Assembly (NCBI GenBank): GCA_021820525.1 | Contig: JAKADM010000002.1 | Coordinates: forward strand, 124,001-188,000 | Source: Thermoplasmata archaeon | Lineage (GTDB): Archaea > Thermoplasmatota > Thermoplasmata > Thermoplasmatales > Thermoplasmataceae | DNA length: 64,000 nucleotides | Reading direction: 5' to 3' | Part shown: positions 35,863 to 44,418 of the stretch, one piece after another | How positions within the stretch are numbered: position 1 is the first letter of the stretch | Layout: each line of letters opens with the position of its first letter | Made by a program: the position numbers and the translations under genes | Notes under the pieces: generated by a model | Told to the model about the DNA's origin: nothing | Databases searched by the model: none | What the model saw: only the letters and a program-made list of their open reading frames with translations

Positions 35863-36905
35863 GAACGCCACTTTATAATGAACATGTAAAACTGAATGCA
35901 AACATTGTAGATTTCCATGGATGGGATATGCCCCTTTATTATGAATCAATAATAAAGGAACACAACTATGTGAGAAATGGATGTGGAATCTTTGACGTTT
36001 CACATATGGGTGATATTTTTATTGAAGGTGAAGGTTCAACAGAAACATTGCAATTCCTCTTACCAACAGATGTTGAGAAGATTAAGAATGGGGATTGTGT
36101 GTATTCAGCATTCCTTAATGAAAGGGGAAATATGGTGGATGATACTATAATATATAAATTCAATGATAATAAATATTTATGTGTACCAAACGCAGCAACT
36201 AAAGATAAAATACTCAATCATATTCTGAAAAATAATAAGGGAAATGCAAAAATTTCTGATTTTTCTGACAAAATGGGATGTATTGCTGTGCAGGGTCCTG
36301 AATCTGAAAATGTAATGAAAGAGATAGGTTTTTCATTTCCTGAATTTTTTAAATTTTATGAAAAAGATAATATCATTGTTTCTGGAACAGGCTACACAGG
36401 AGAAAAGGGCTGTGAAATCATAGCTTCAAATGAAGTTATTGTTGAAATATGGAAAAAATTAATCACTTCTCTCAAAAAAATGGGCTTTGGACCATGTGGC
36501 CTTGGTTCAAGAGACACCTTAAGAATGGAAAAGGGAATGCTTCTTTCAGGTCAGGATTTTAACGAGGATAGAAATCCCTTTGAAGCATCCATATCTTTTA
36601 TAGTTAATTCAGATCATTCATACATTGGAAAGGAAACTCTAATGAAAAATACAAAACCAGAATTTGTTTTCAGGGGATTCATTTCATCAGATGAAAAGAC
36701 AATTCCAAGGCACGGAAATAAGATTACAGTAAATGGAAATGAAACGGGCATAGTTACAAGCGGTTCAATTTCACCAACATTGAAAAAAGGAATAGCCCTT
36801 GGTTATATAAAGAGAGAAAATTCGAAAACTGGAATGGATGTGGATATAATCATAAGAAACTCAAATCATAATTTCAAAGTATCAAAGCCCCGTATGGTTC
36901 CATGA
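35859..36905 (+). CDS. gcvT: Aminomethyltransferase (glycine cleavage T protein)
   Basis: Moves the methylene group of glycine to the pterin carrier in the glycine cleavage system. The 348-residue protein has the family N-terminus NIVDFHGWDMPLYYES, GIFDVSHMGDI, the substrate loop TGYTGEKGCEI, LGSRDTLRMEKGMLLSGQD and the C-terminal TSGSISPTLKKGIALGYI. The coding DNA is noticeably more AT-rich, with many AAT/ATA/TTT codons, than glyA and pdxT beside it. Start overlaps pdxT by 4 bases and is preceded by GGTGA. The gcvH and gcvP partners are not in the window. Confidence 0.93.
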   Translation: MRTPLYNEHVKLNANIVDFHGWDMPLYYESIIKEHNYVRNGCGIFDVSHMGDIFIEGEGSTETLQFLLPTDVEKIKNGDCVYSAFLNERGNMVDDTIIYKFNDNKYLCVPNAATKDKILNHILKNNKGNAKISDFSDKMGCIAVQGPESENVMKEIGFSFPEFFKFYEKDNIIVSGTGYTGEKGCEIIASNEVIVEIWKKLITSLKKMGFGPCGLGSRDTLRMEKGMLLSGQDFNEDRNPFEASISFIVNSDHSYIGKETLMKNTKPEFVFRGFISSDEKTIPRHGNKITVNGNETGIVTSGSISPTLKKGIALGYIKRENSKTGMDVDIIIRNSNHNFKVSKPRMVP

Positions 36906-36934
36906 GTTCCAGTGGAAACATACCCCCCTCCCCC

Positions 36935-37102
36935 TCAGAACAGCTGATTCATAATATCTCTTTTTCTTTTTTCCAGCATTTCCATTTCTTCCCTGTTGAT
37001 TCCCTGCTCATCTCTGTTCTGCCTTATCTGATCAAGTCTTTCCTTTACATAGGCGAGTTCGGCCTGAAGTTTCATTTTCATCTGTCTATCCATTACCGGC
37101 AT
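36935..37102 (-). CDS. Small coiled-coil protein, 55 residues
   Basis: A frame from ATG at 37102 to TGA at 36935 encodes 55 residues, nearly all helical and charged (LQAELAYVKERLDQIRQNR, then INREEMEMLEKRKRD). Heptad spacing of hydrophobic residues suggests a coiled coil. Codons are those favoured elsewhere in the window (AGA, AGG, GAA), and a plus-strand frame over the same DNA is low in charged residues and looks like the shadow. It sits alone between gcvT and the nrdJ promoter region, convergent with gcvT. Function unknown. Confidence 0.6.
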   Translation of the reverse strand: MPVMDRQMKMKLQAELAYVKERLDQIRQNRDEQGINREEMEMLEKRKRDIMNQLF

Positions 37103-37111
37103 GATGGATGA

Positions 37112-37399
37112 TTGTTAATTGTATGAAATATTTTTCTTATATTATACTGAAAAAGTCCAGGATGTTTAGTTCTGAATAATAGCAATTATTATATGTTTTA
37201 AAATTCAAAATAGATCAGATTATTATAATAGATTCTAATCAGATCATATATTAGAATAATTTCTTAATTCAAATACAATATGTTTTTAAACATCTTAATA
37301 CTTTAACTTATAGCGCAAGTTTTTTTCATGTGAAGTGAAAATAACTTCATAAATATGAAAAAAACTTTAATACAAAAAAATATACACGTGGTGAGTGAA
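37112..37399. other. AT-rich nrdJ upstream region with inverted repeat
   Basis: Nearly 290 bases without a gene. It contains the imperfect symmetrical block around agatcagattattataatagattctaatcagatc in two halves near 37210-37250, TATA-like stretches near 37280-37315, and a perfect 6-bp inverted repeat TGAAGT/ACTTCA at 37331-37336 and 37344-37349. The repeats lie where a regulator of ribonucleotide reductase could act. No known archaeal NrdR-box was recognised. Confidence 0.4.
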
Positions 37400-39748
37400 A
37401 TGATACAAACTAAAATTGAAAAAATTATAAAGAGGGACGGTAAAACTGCAGAGTTCGACAAGACAAAGATCACCAGGGCAATTTACAAGGCCATGTTAAG
37501 TGTCAAAATAGGAACAATGAGGGATGCTGAAACAATAAGCGACAAGGTTGTGGAGATACTTGAATCCCAGGGTGAAACACCAACTGTGGAGAAAATACAG
37601 GATACAGTTGAATCCGTTTTAATGTCCACAAATATTGACGGTAAAAAATTCAATGAGGTGGCAAAGGCTTACATACTTTACAGGGAAAAGAGAAGATTCA
37701 TAAGGGAGGAAAAGCAGAGGCTGGGTGTAAATGATGATCTAAAACTTTCTCTGAATGCAATCAAGGTGCTTGAGGCAAGATACCTGCTCAAAGATGAGGA
37801 GGGAAAAATTATTGAAACTCCAAGCCAGATGTTCAGAAGAGTTGCCAACCATGTTGGTATAATTGACGCTCTCTATGACTATGCTGCATATCAGAAAAAA
37901 GGCATAATAAAGAAGGATGGAAAGAAACTTTCAAACATATCAAACACACAGATAGAAGTTCTTGAGAGAGGTTTTAACAGGTTGAAGGAGGACGGCGTAC
38001 TGACAGGAACCTTCGGCCAGTTCATGGATTTCATTTACACAAAGCCAACGACAGCCGAGGATACTATTGAACGAATGCACAGAATGATGACAAGGCTTGA
38101 ATATGTTCCAAACTCACCAACATTGATGAATGCGGGCGCAAGGCTCGGACAGCTTTCAGCTTGTTTTGTACTTCCAGTTGGAGACAGCATTGAGGAGATC
38201 TTCGAAGCAGTAAAGCAAACCGCAGAAATACACAAATCCGGTGGTGGAACAGGATTTTCATTTTCCAGGCTCAGAAACAAGGATGATATTGTTGGATCAA
38301 CAAAAGGTGTCGCATCCGGACCCGTTTCTTTTATGAAGATATTCGATACAACAACTGAAGTCATAAAGCAGGGTGGAAAGAGAAGGGGCGCAAATATGGG
38401 CATACTCCGATATGACCACCCTGATATAATGGAGTTCATAACAAGCAAGGATTCAGAAAACACCATACTGAGAAATTTCAACATATCTGTGGGAATGGAG
38501 GATGATTTCTTCGAAAAACTTGATTCAGATGGATATATCGATCTCAAAAACCCGAACACTAAGAAGGTAGTATCAAGAATAAAGGCCAGGACAATGTGGG
38601 ACACCATAATAACCCAGGCCTGGAAGACTGCCGATCCTGGATTGATATTCCTTGATGAAATAAACAGGGCCAATCCTGTGAAGAATATTGCAGATATTGA
38701 AGCAACAAACCCATGTGGAGAACAACCTCTCATGCCCTATGAATCATGCAATCTCGGATCCATTAATCTTTCAAAGTTTGTTGTGGATGGAGACATCGAT
38801 TGGGAAGCACTCAGGGAGACAATCAGGCTTTCTGTAAGATTTCTCGATAATGTTGTAGATGCAAATAAGTTCCCTGTGAAGCAGATTGAGGATATGACAA
38901 GAAAGACAAGAAAAATAGGCCTGGGAATAATGGGATTTGCAGATATGCTCATAATGCTTGGCATACCCTATGATACGGAGGATGCCCTGAAGATTGCAGA
39001 ACAGGTAATGTCATTCCTCAATGACGAATCACACAAAGAATCCCAGAGGCTTGCAGAGGAAAGGGGGGTATTCCCGGGATGGTATGGTTCAGAGTATGAA
39101 TCCAAGGGGATATTAATGAGGAATTCAACCACAACTACAATTGCCCCAACTGGGACAATATCCATAATCGCAGGGTGTTCATCTTCCATTGAGCCTCTCT
39201 TTGCCATTGCATTTATGAGGCATGTGCTCAACGGGCAGGAACTCATAGAGGTAAATCCGCTGTTTGAGGAGATCACAAAGAAGAGGAACCTGTATTCAGA
39301 TAGGTTAATGCAGGAAGTGGCGAAGACAGGAAATCTTGAGGGCGTTGATCTTCCAGAGGACCTTAAGAGAATATTCGTCACAGCCCATGAAATTGATCCA
39401 GAATGGCATGTATTGATGCAGGCCACATTCCAGAAGTTCTGCGACAGTGGTGTTTCAAAGACCATAAATCTACCACATGATGCCACACCTGAAGACATAA
39501 GTAAGGCTTACAGGCTGGCCAAGGATCTCCACTGCAAGGGAATAACAGTATACAGGGACAGGAGCAAATCTGAACAGGTTCTTTACTCAGGAACGGAAAA
39601 GAAGGAGAAGAAGGAGAAACCCACGGTGAAGATTGTGGAGAAGATAGCCTCAGAAACAAAGGAAAAGAGCGATAAGGTTTCTGCAAAGTATCTGAAGCTT
39701 GAGGCCACATTTGATCCAGCATGCCCTGACGGAAAGTGCGATAAGTAA
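37400..39748 (+). CDS. nrdJ: Adenosylcobalamin-dependent ribonucleotide reductase, class II
   Basis: Makes deoxyribonucleotides with a B12 radical. From the ATG at 37400 the protein has about 782 residues: an ATP-cone ([21 protein letters not shown]), the catalytic barrel with [24 protein letters not shown], the active site [37 protein letters not shown], and a C-terminal redox tail ending [13 protein letters not shown] at 37390-37394 supports this ATG; an in-frame ATG at 37355 would add 15 poorly conserved-looking residues. The stop overlaps the start of the following small gene by one base. Confidence 0.9.
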   Translation: MIQTKIEKIIKRDGKTAEFDKTKITRAIYKAMLSVKIGTMRDAETISDKVVEILESQGETPTVEKIQDTVESVLMSTNIDGKKFNEVAKAYILYREKRRFIREEKQRLGVNDDLKLSLNAIKVLEARYLLKDEEGKIIETPSQMFRRVANHVGIIDALYDYAAYQKKGIIKKDGKKLSNISNTQIEVLERGFNRLKEDGVLTGTFGQFMDFIYTKPTTAEDTIERMHRMMTRLEYVPNSPTLMNAGARLGQLSACFVLPVGDSIEEIFEAVKQTAEIHKSGGGTGFSFSRLRNKDDIVGSTKGVASGPVSFMKIFDTTTEVIKQGGKRRGANMGILRYDHPDIMEFITSKDSENTILRNFNISVGMEDDFFEKLDSDGYIDLKNPNTKKVVSRIKARTMWDTIITQAWKTADPGLIFLDEINRANPVKNIADIEATNPCGEQPLMPYESCNLGSINLSKFVVDGDIDWEALRETIRLSVRFLDNVVDANKFPVKQIEDMTRKTRKIGLGIMGFADMLIMLGIPYDTEDALKIAEQVMSFLNDESHKESQRLAEERGVFPGWYGSEYESKGILMRNSTTTTIAPTGTISIIAGCSSSIEPLFAIAFMRHVLNGQELIEVNPLFEEITKKRNLYSDRLMQEVAKTGNLEGVDLPEDLKRIFVTAHEIDPEWHVLMQATFQKFCDSGVSKTINLPHDATPEDISKAYRLAKDLHCKGITVYRDRSKSEQVLYSGTEKKEKKEKPTVKIVEKIASETKEKSDKVSAKYLKLEATFDPACPDGKCDK

Positions 39749-40065
39749 TGGGAATCAACGAGATAAGAGAGGAAATAATATCAAGAAAACTTCTCTTCCT
39801 TTCTGAGGAGCTTTATGGTGTAAATCAGCCGTTGCAATACCTCCTGCTTGCACTGGCAAAGAACAACCCATTCCTTACAATGGCATCCCAATACGCAAGG
39901 ACCTTTGATGAAAAAAGATTCAGCAGTACAGTGCAGAATGAAATCATAGATAGGATCAATGGGGATGAAAATCAGAAGATATCATACATAGAGAACAACT
40001 TTGAAGAAATCAGGAAAAAATGTGTAGATCTGATTAGGGAAGAGATGACTGTAGAGGGAAAATAA
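39748..40065 (+). CDS. Hypothetical protein coupled to nrdJ
   Basis: A 105-residue soluble helical protein whose ATG overlaps the last base of the nrdJ stop codon (TAATG), a sign of translational coupling. No NrdR-like zinc ribbon and no known small RNR subunit motif is present. It may be an accessory, inhibitor or activator of the reductase, but this is inferred only from gene order. It ends before the convergent Gfo/Idh/MocA gene, with a T6 run near 40073 in the short gap. Confidence 0.7.
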   Translation: MGINEIREEIISRKLLFLSEELYGVNQPLQYLLLALAKNNPFLTMASQYARTFDEKRFSSTVQNEIIDRINGDENQKISYIENNFEEIRKKCVDLIREEMTVEGK

Positions 40066-40077
40066 ATTCATAATTTT

Positions 40078-41025
40078 TTAAAGGTTTCCATTTTCATATA
40101 TTTTTAGAACGGCTGACAGGTTTCTTCTTGCGTTTGCCAGGGGATATGGGACTTCTCTATCATCCTCAACAGCCCTGAGAAAACCTGAAATCTCCATGTC
40201 AATCACATCCTTTTCCTCAACGTCCTGGATCGATCCATTGAGAACTGGTCTTCCAAAGGACGTATTAATATTTCCCTTAACCGTAGATTCAACAATTGAA
40301 CCATCAGTTCCCACAATTTCGTATGCTGGCAACTTTGGAGAATGTCTGTATGCCCAGGAATAGAAAAATAACCCTCTTGCACCTGATTTAAAGGAAAACA
40401 TTGCCATTGTGGTATCCTCACCACCTATGACATTGCCTCCCCTGTAATTGAAAGATTTTATATCATCATAATCCCCTCCAATATCAAGGAACGCCTCCAT
40501 AAAATGAATTCCACCATCAATGAGAGCACCTCCGCCCATTTCTTTTTCAGATTTTCTCCACCCTCCATAATCGAAATATCTTTGATTTCTTACAATTATG
40601 GTATGTACCTTTCCTATTTTCCCCTCCTCCACATATTTTATGGCTTTTTGCAGGGAACGATCAAAATAATACTGTTCTGCAACCATAAATTTTACCCTAT
40701 TCTTCATGGAGGCATTTATCATTTTATCAGCTTCCTGCAGTGTGGTTGATATGGGCTTTTCAATAATAACATGCTTTCCCATTTCCATGGCTCTCACTGC
40801 AATCTCACAGTGCATATGGTGGGGCATCACAATATCCACAACATCACAATCTGAGAGCATTGCTTCATTCAAGTCGCTGTAAGTTTCACTTACCCCAAAC
40901 TCTTCCCTGTATTTCTTTAAAACCTCATCCTTTCTGGAAAAAACAGAGAATCGATAACCAAGTTTTGCCAGAGATCGCGCATGAACATTACCAAAGCCAT
41001 TTCCACCAAGCAGTAAAATTTTCAT
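40078..41025 (-). CDS. Gfo/Idh/MocA-family NAD(P) oxidoreductase
   Basis: A 315-residue enzyme with an N-terminal Rossmann nucleotide site (KILLLGGNGFGNVHARSL), the conserved EKPISTTLQEADKM motif with the catalytic-type lysine, and a C-terminal alpha/beta domain with GGGALIDGGIHFMEAFLDIGG. Family members oxidise sugars, inositols or sugar derivatives. Its place beside the sugar-transport and glycosidase genes (divergent from the MFS gene across 150 bases) suggests it oxidises a released sugar such as glucose or xylose, but the substrate is not readable. Confidence 0.85.
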   Translation of the reverse strand: MKILLLGGNGFGNVHARSLAKLGYRFSVFSRKDEVLKKYREEFGVSETYSDLNEAMLSDCDVVDIVMPHHMHCEIAVRAMEMGKHVIIEKPISTTLQEADKMINASMKNRVKFMVAEQYYFDRSLQKAIKYVEEGKIGKVHTIIVRNQRYFDYGGWRKSEKEMGGGALIDGGIHFMEAFLDIGGDYDDIKSFNYRGGNVIGGEDTTMAMFSFKSGARGLFFYSWAYRHSPKLPAYEIVGTDGSIVESTVKGNINTSFGRPVLNGSIQDVEEKDVIDMEISGFLRAVEDDREVPYPLANARRNLSAVLKIYENGNL

Positions 41026-41175
41026 AATAACAAATTCACTCCTCTGTTCTTAAAATTTGTCATTCATTGACTCCTATTTTTTAACACAACATAATTTTAA
41101 ACTCCATAATGTGGTATTAAAGAAACTATTTATTTTCCATGGCAATGGGTAGGGAAATTTCAGATGAAGGATTAA

Positions 41176-42357
41176 ATGTTAAATAATATCTCAGGGGGAA
41201 AAACCTTTGGAAGCAAGGAAAAATATTACCTTTCCTTGGGTTTCTTCATGTTTTCAGGAGGTCTGTCTGGTATATTTATTAACATACTTTTCTTTGTAAC
41301 CAGCAATCTTGAAAGTGTAATTATTTACCAGATTGCACTTCAGATTTCCCAGACAATATTTTTCATAATCAGCACATATTTGATGAAAGTCATAAGCGCA
41401 AGATATCTCTTTATTTCAGGAAATATACTGAGAGCATTAACCATAGCCCTTCTTTTTGTGATTCCTTATCTTTCCCAAAACGCTCTCTTTTTTGGTCTAT
41501 TGATTGGAGTAAGTTCTGGCATCTTTTGGAGTGGGAACGCCACATTTTCATTAGAAATTTCAAAAGGCTCTAACAGAATGGTATTTCTCTCAATTAACTC
41601 AGCAATTTCCAGTGTTGCCTCACTAATATCCCCAACACTTGGCGGCCTTTTGATTTCTTATTCCAATTTCCATGGTTTATACAGGTATTCAATGGATTTT
41701 GCTCTTTCATCAATTCTCCTGCTGTTATCATCACTGACAGCCACATTTATTAAAAACAATGGAGAAAAAGGTGGGAGCTTTAGCATAAAAACAACCATTA
41801 TAAAAGAGAAAAACTATTCTCGTTACAGGGCATTCTTTTTCTTTTCCTCAATCCTTGGAATGGCTATGAGCACTCTTATTCCAGTATATATTTATTATCT
41901 ATCTGGAAGTTATATTGTAGCGGGAATATATGGCTCAGTAACAGCCCTTGGTGGATTCTTATCAAATATTATGGCACCCATGTTATCCAGGAAGCTGGGC
42001 AAAAAAATAATTTATGTCATACCCGTGATGCTTATTTCATCAATTCTATTTACATTTCATTTATCCTATTCAATTATTTTAGTATTTATTGCATCTCTCA
42101 TTATATTACTATTCTTAACCCCCCTATCTAATATGGGCATGAGTGATTTTATGCAATATCTTGATAAGTTTACCCGAACCAGACATTTCTGGATTAACAG
42201 AGAATACTACCTTGTATCAGGGAGAATCCTGTCGTTAATTTCAATACTGGCGTATTCAGATCTTTTTTCCCTCTATTCCTCAACCATACTGATGCCCTTT
42301 TTTGCCCTTTCTCTTTTAGGCTTCATACCTGTATTCAGAATGAGATCAGATATATGA
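41176..42357 (+). CDS. MFS transporter
   Basis: A 393-residue membrane protein with about twelve hydrophobic segments in two six-helix halves, separated by a charged loop near residues 195-215 (NNGEKGGSFSIKTTIIKEKN). The loop between helices 2 and 3 has a weak MFS-like pattern. Substrate is unknown; the context with a TrmB regulator and glycosidases suggests a sugar or an oligosaccharide. The gene starts the accessory island on the plus strand and is followed by the TrmB-like gene. Base composition is AT-rich. Confidence 0.78.
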   Translation: MLNNISGGKTFGSKEKYYLSLGFFMFSGGLSGIFINILFFVTSNLESVIIYQIALQISQTIFFIISTYLMKVISARYLFISGNILRALTIALLFVIPYLSQNALFFGLLIGVSSGIFWSGNATFSLEISKGSNRMVFLSINSAISSVASLISPTLGGLLISYSNFHGLYRYSMDFALSSILLLLSSLTATFIKNNGEKGGSFSIKTTIIKEKNYSRYRAFFFFSSILGMAMSTLIPVYIYYLSGSYIVAGIYGSVTALGGFLSNIMAPMLSRKLGKKIIYVIPVMLISSILFTFHLSYSIILVFIASLIILLFLTPLSNMGMSDFMQYLDKFTRTRHFWINREYYLVSGRILSLISILAYSDLFSLYSSTILMPFFALSLLGFIPVFRMRSDI

Positions 42358-42435
42358 ATTAATATATATCCATTCCACACCATAAATCGTTAATATACTC
42401 TGATTTGTATTATGTTATTGTTTAAAGATGGTATT

Positions 42436-43446
42436 ATGGATGATGATGTATTCAGGCAGCTTGAAAAATTTAGGCTTTCAAATTATGAAATAAAGGCTTA
42501 TGCCTATCTCTTGATGAATGGACCTAAAAAAGCGACCGAAATAATAAAAGAAACAGGGATACCTCAGCCAAGGATGTACGATATACTGGGGAAACTTGAA
42601 AAAAGGGGATTGGTTATAATAAACTCAAGCATAAAAAAGACCTACGAGGCTGTAATGCCAGTAGAAGCATTTAGAACTGAAATAAATGGTATGGAAAAAT
42701 ATGTCAATCAACTTGAAAACTATGTTAAGATCAACAGGAAAAAAACACAGATAAAGTCCCCAAATGTCTGGTTTATTGAAAACGACGTGAGAACATGGAG
42801 CAAATTGGAGGAAACAATTCAAAACTCTTCCTCGGAGGTATTATTATCACTTCCTTCTGAAAGGATCAAATCTCTATTGCCCTGCTTGAGGAGAGCTGCA
42901 AAAAACAGGATAACGATTTGCTCTGTAATAGATGGTAAGGTTGAAGATTCAATCGTTACAGAATTGGGGGAAATTGGTGTGGTAAGAACAAGAGAGGTTA
43001 CCCCTGCAGAAATAGTAATTGTTGATAGAAAAAACTCTTTTTTGAATGCAAAAACTATAAATGATTCCTCAGATTATTCCGTATTTATACAGGAGGATGA
43101 GCTTGTGGATGTAATGGATTATTATTACTTTTATATGAACTGGATTCCTGGAAAATACAGGGTAGATTTCAGCAGATACAAGTCTTTCAGCATTAAAACT
43201 TCGTGGTTGGCATGTGAAGCAATAGATAACATATTTTCCTATGATAGGAGAATTATTGGAAAAATTAAGGGAATCATGAAAAACAAAGAGGTTGTTTTTC
43301 AGGGGGAAATAAAATATACAATAAGGGAACCGGGAGTGAAACAGGCTTTTTTGATTCAGACAGAGATGGGAGATCTTACTGTGGGTGGTAAGAACGGAAA
43401 GCTGGAAGACGTTAGAATGATTGAGGGCATATTCACCGTTGTATAG
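42436..43446 (+). CDS. TrmB-like sugar-responsive transcriptional regulator
   Basis: Residues 5-75 form a TrmB winged helix: LEKFRLSNYEIKAYAYLL, KKATEIIKETGIPQPRMYDIL, LEKRGLVI. Residues 80-110 continue as a coiled coil, 110-235 form a phospholipase-D-like fold common in TrmB proteins, and 240-336 are a beta-rich sugar-binding region. TrmB proteins bind sugars and repress or activate transporter genes. The ATG at 42436 is preferred by family start; an ATG at 42412 is possible. Its position inside the beta-glucan island makes it the likely local regulator. Confidence 0.8.
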   Translation: MDDDVFRQLEKFRLSNYEIKAYAYLLMNGPKKATEIIKETGIPQPRMYDILGKLEKRGLVIINSSIKKTYEAVMPVEAFRTEINGMEKYVNQLENYVKINRKKTQIKSPNVWFIENDVRTWSKLEETIQNSSSEVLLSLPSERIKSLLPCLRRAAKNRITICSVIDGKVEDSIVTELGEIGVVRTREVTPAEIVIVDRKNSFLNAKTINDSSDYSVFIQEDELVDVMDYYYFYMNWIPGKYRVDFSRYKSFSIKTSWLACEAIDNIFSYDRRIIGKIKGIMKNKEVVFQGEIKYTIREPGVKQAFLIQTEMGDLTVGGKNGKLEDVRMIEGIFTVV

Positions 43447-43464
43447 TTCAGATACATATGTATG

Positions 43465-43471
43465 GTAGTAA
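43465..43471 (+). promoter_or_regulatory. GTAGTAW element before cytoplasmic GH12 gene
   Basis: The sequence gtagtaa lies 39 bases before the ATG at 43511 and just upstream of a TATA-like caaatataaag. A matching element occurs 38 bases before the GH1 gene. The location suggests an activator site; this is a pattern seen by eye, not a known motif. Confidence 0.35.
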
Positions 43472-43510
43472 ATGTAGACAAATATAAAGAAAGAAAGTAT
43501 AGGAAAATAC

Positions 43511-44335
43511 ATGAGCGATTCTGAATTCGTCTTAATAAGTTCGGGAAAAAACACAAACCTCTCAAAATCTCTTGAATATGGAATTATGCAGACAAATATG
43601 TGGAATATGGAAGAGTTCGATGGTAATGTAAAAATGATTTTAAATGGAAAAGCATTGAACTTTAATATTAAAATAAATGATGCTAGATGTAAGCAGGACA
43701 CTATATTTGGATATCCTGAAGTTGCAGTGGGAAAAAATTTGATGAATCAGGATTTTAAAGGAGATAAGGAGTTCAAAATTAGTTTTCCTGCCAGGGTAAT
43801 TGATATTATGAATAATGCAATTAAATTAAGTACGGAATTTTCGATTATAAATTTCGAACCCTGCGATTTGCCATTTAATCTTTCATACGACTTTTGGATA
43901 AAGGACCCATCATCCTTTGATATGCCTGGAGAAGAGGATTATGAAATAATGATATGGCTATTCAGAAATACTCAAAAGCCAATAGGTTCCAGGACTGGGA
44001 TTGAAAAATTAAGATGTATAATGGATGGAAAGGAGGAAAACGTGGAATTCTCAGTGTGGGTTGGCAGGGGAGCAAAGTGGAAAACAATAACTTTTATTAT
44101 GGAAAATAGTAATAAAATTAAAAGTCAGTCAATCAGCATATTCATGGGTGACTTTTTTAAAATAAGCACAAAATATGTTGAAAACACATTTTTAAAAAAA
44201 AGTGTTATGGGAATAGAATTTGGAACAGAGTTCGGCAATCCTTCAAAAATTAGAACCAATCTTGAGATAAAACTTTCCAGGCTAATGATTTCAATCAACT
44301 CAGAAGACATAGATTTACTGGAATATAGGTGCTAA
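43511..44335 (+). CDS. GH12-family endo-beta-glucanase-like protein, no signal peptide
   Basis: The 274-residue protein has the GH12 jelly-roll landmarks: FGYPEVAVGKN, LSYDFWI, the nucleophile motif EIMIW with E145, and the acid/base block GIEFGTEFG with E240. GH12 enzymes cut internal beta-1,4 or mixed-linked glucans or xyloglucan. Unlike the second GH12 in this window it has no signal peptide or membrane anchor; the protein starts directly with MSDSEF. It is therefore predicted to act in the cytoplasm on imported oligosaccharides. It lies between the TrmB-like regulator and the GH1 gene. Codon use is very AT-rich. Confidence 0.75.
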   Translation: MSDSEFVLISSGKNTNLSKSLEYGIMQTNMWNMEEFDGNVKMILNGKALNFNIKINDARCKQDTIFGYPEVAVGKNLMNQDFKGDKEFKISFPARVIDIMNNAIKLSTEFSIINFEPCDLPFNLSYDFWIKDPSSFDMPGEEDYEIMIWLFRNTQKPIGSRTGIEKLRCIMDGKEENVEFSVWVGRGAKWKTITFIMENSNKIKSQSISIFMGDFFKISTKYVENTFLKKSVMGIEFGTEFGNPSKIRTNLEIKLSRLMISINSEDIDLLEYRC

Positions 44336-44373
44336 TCCATTAAAGGGATTCCGCCTTAAGAGAGTCATTGAAG

Positions 44374-44380
44374 GTAGTAT
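44374..44380 (+). promoter_or_regulatory. GTAGTAT element before GH1 gene
   Basis: The sequence gtagtat lies 38 bases before the ATG at 44419 and about ten bases upstream of the TATA-like ttttatta at 44391. Its spacing and orientation match the element before the cytoplasmic GH12 gene. Inferred regulator site. Confidence 0.35.
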
Positions 44381-44418
44381 TTCCAAACGATTTTATTATC
44401 ACGGTTTATAACAATTAA

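Noticed and set aside
36902-37111. A plus-strand 69-codon frame after gcvT
   Set aside because: It is poor in charged residues and rich in Phe and His, while the minus strand of the same DNA encodes a typical charged coiled-coil protein; treated as its shadow.
38035-38733. A 232-codon minus-strand frame inside nrdJ
   Set aside because: It lies wholly within the conserved reductase catalytic region; such long antisense frames arise from codon bias in the sense gene.
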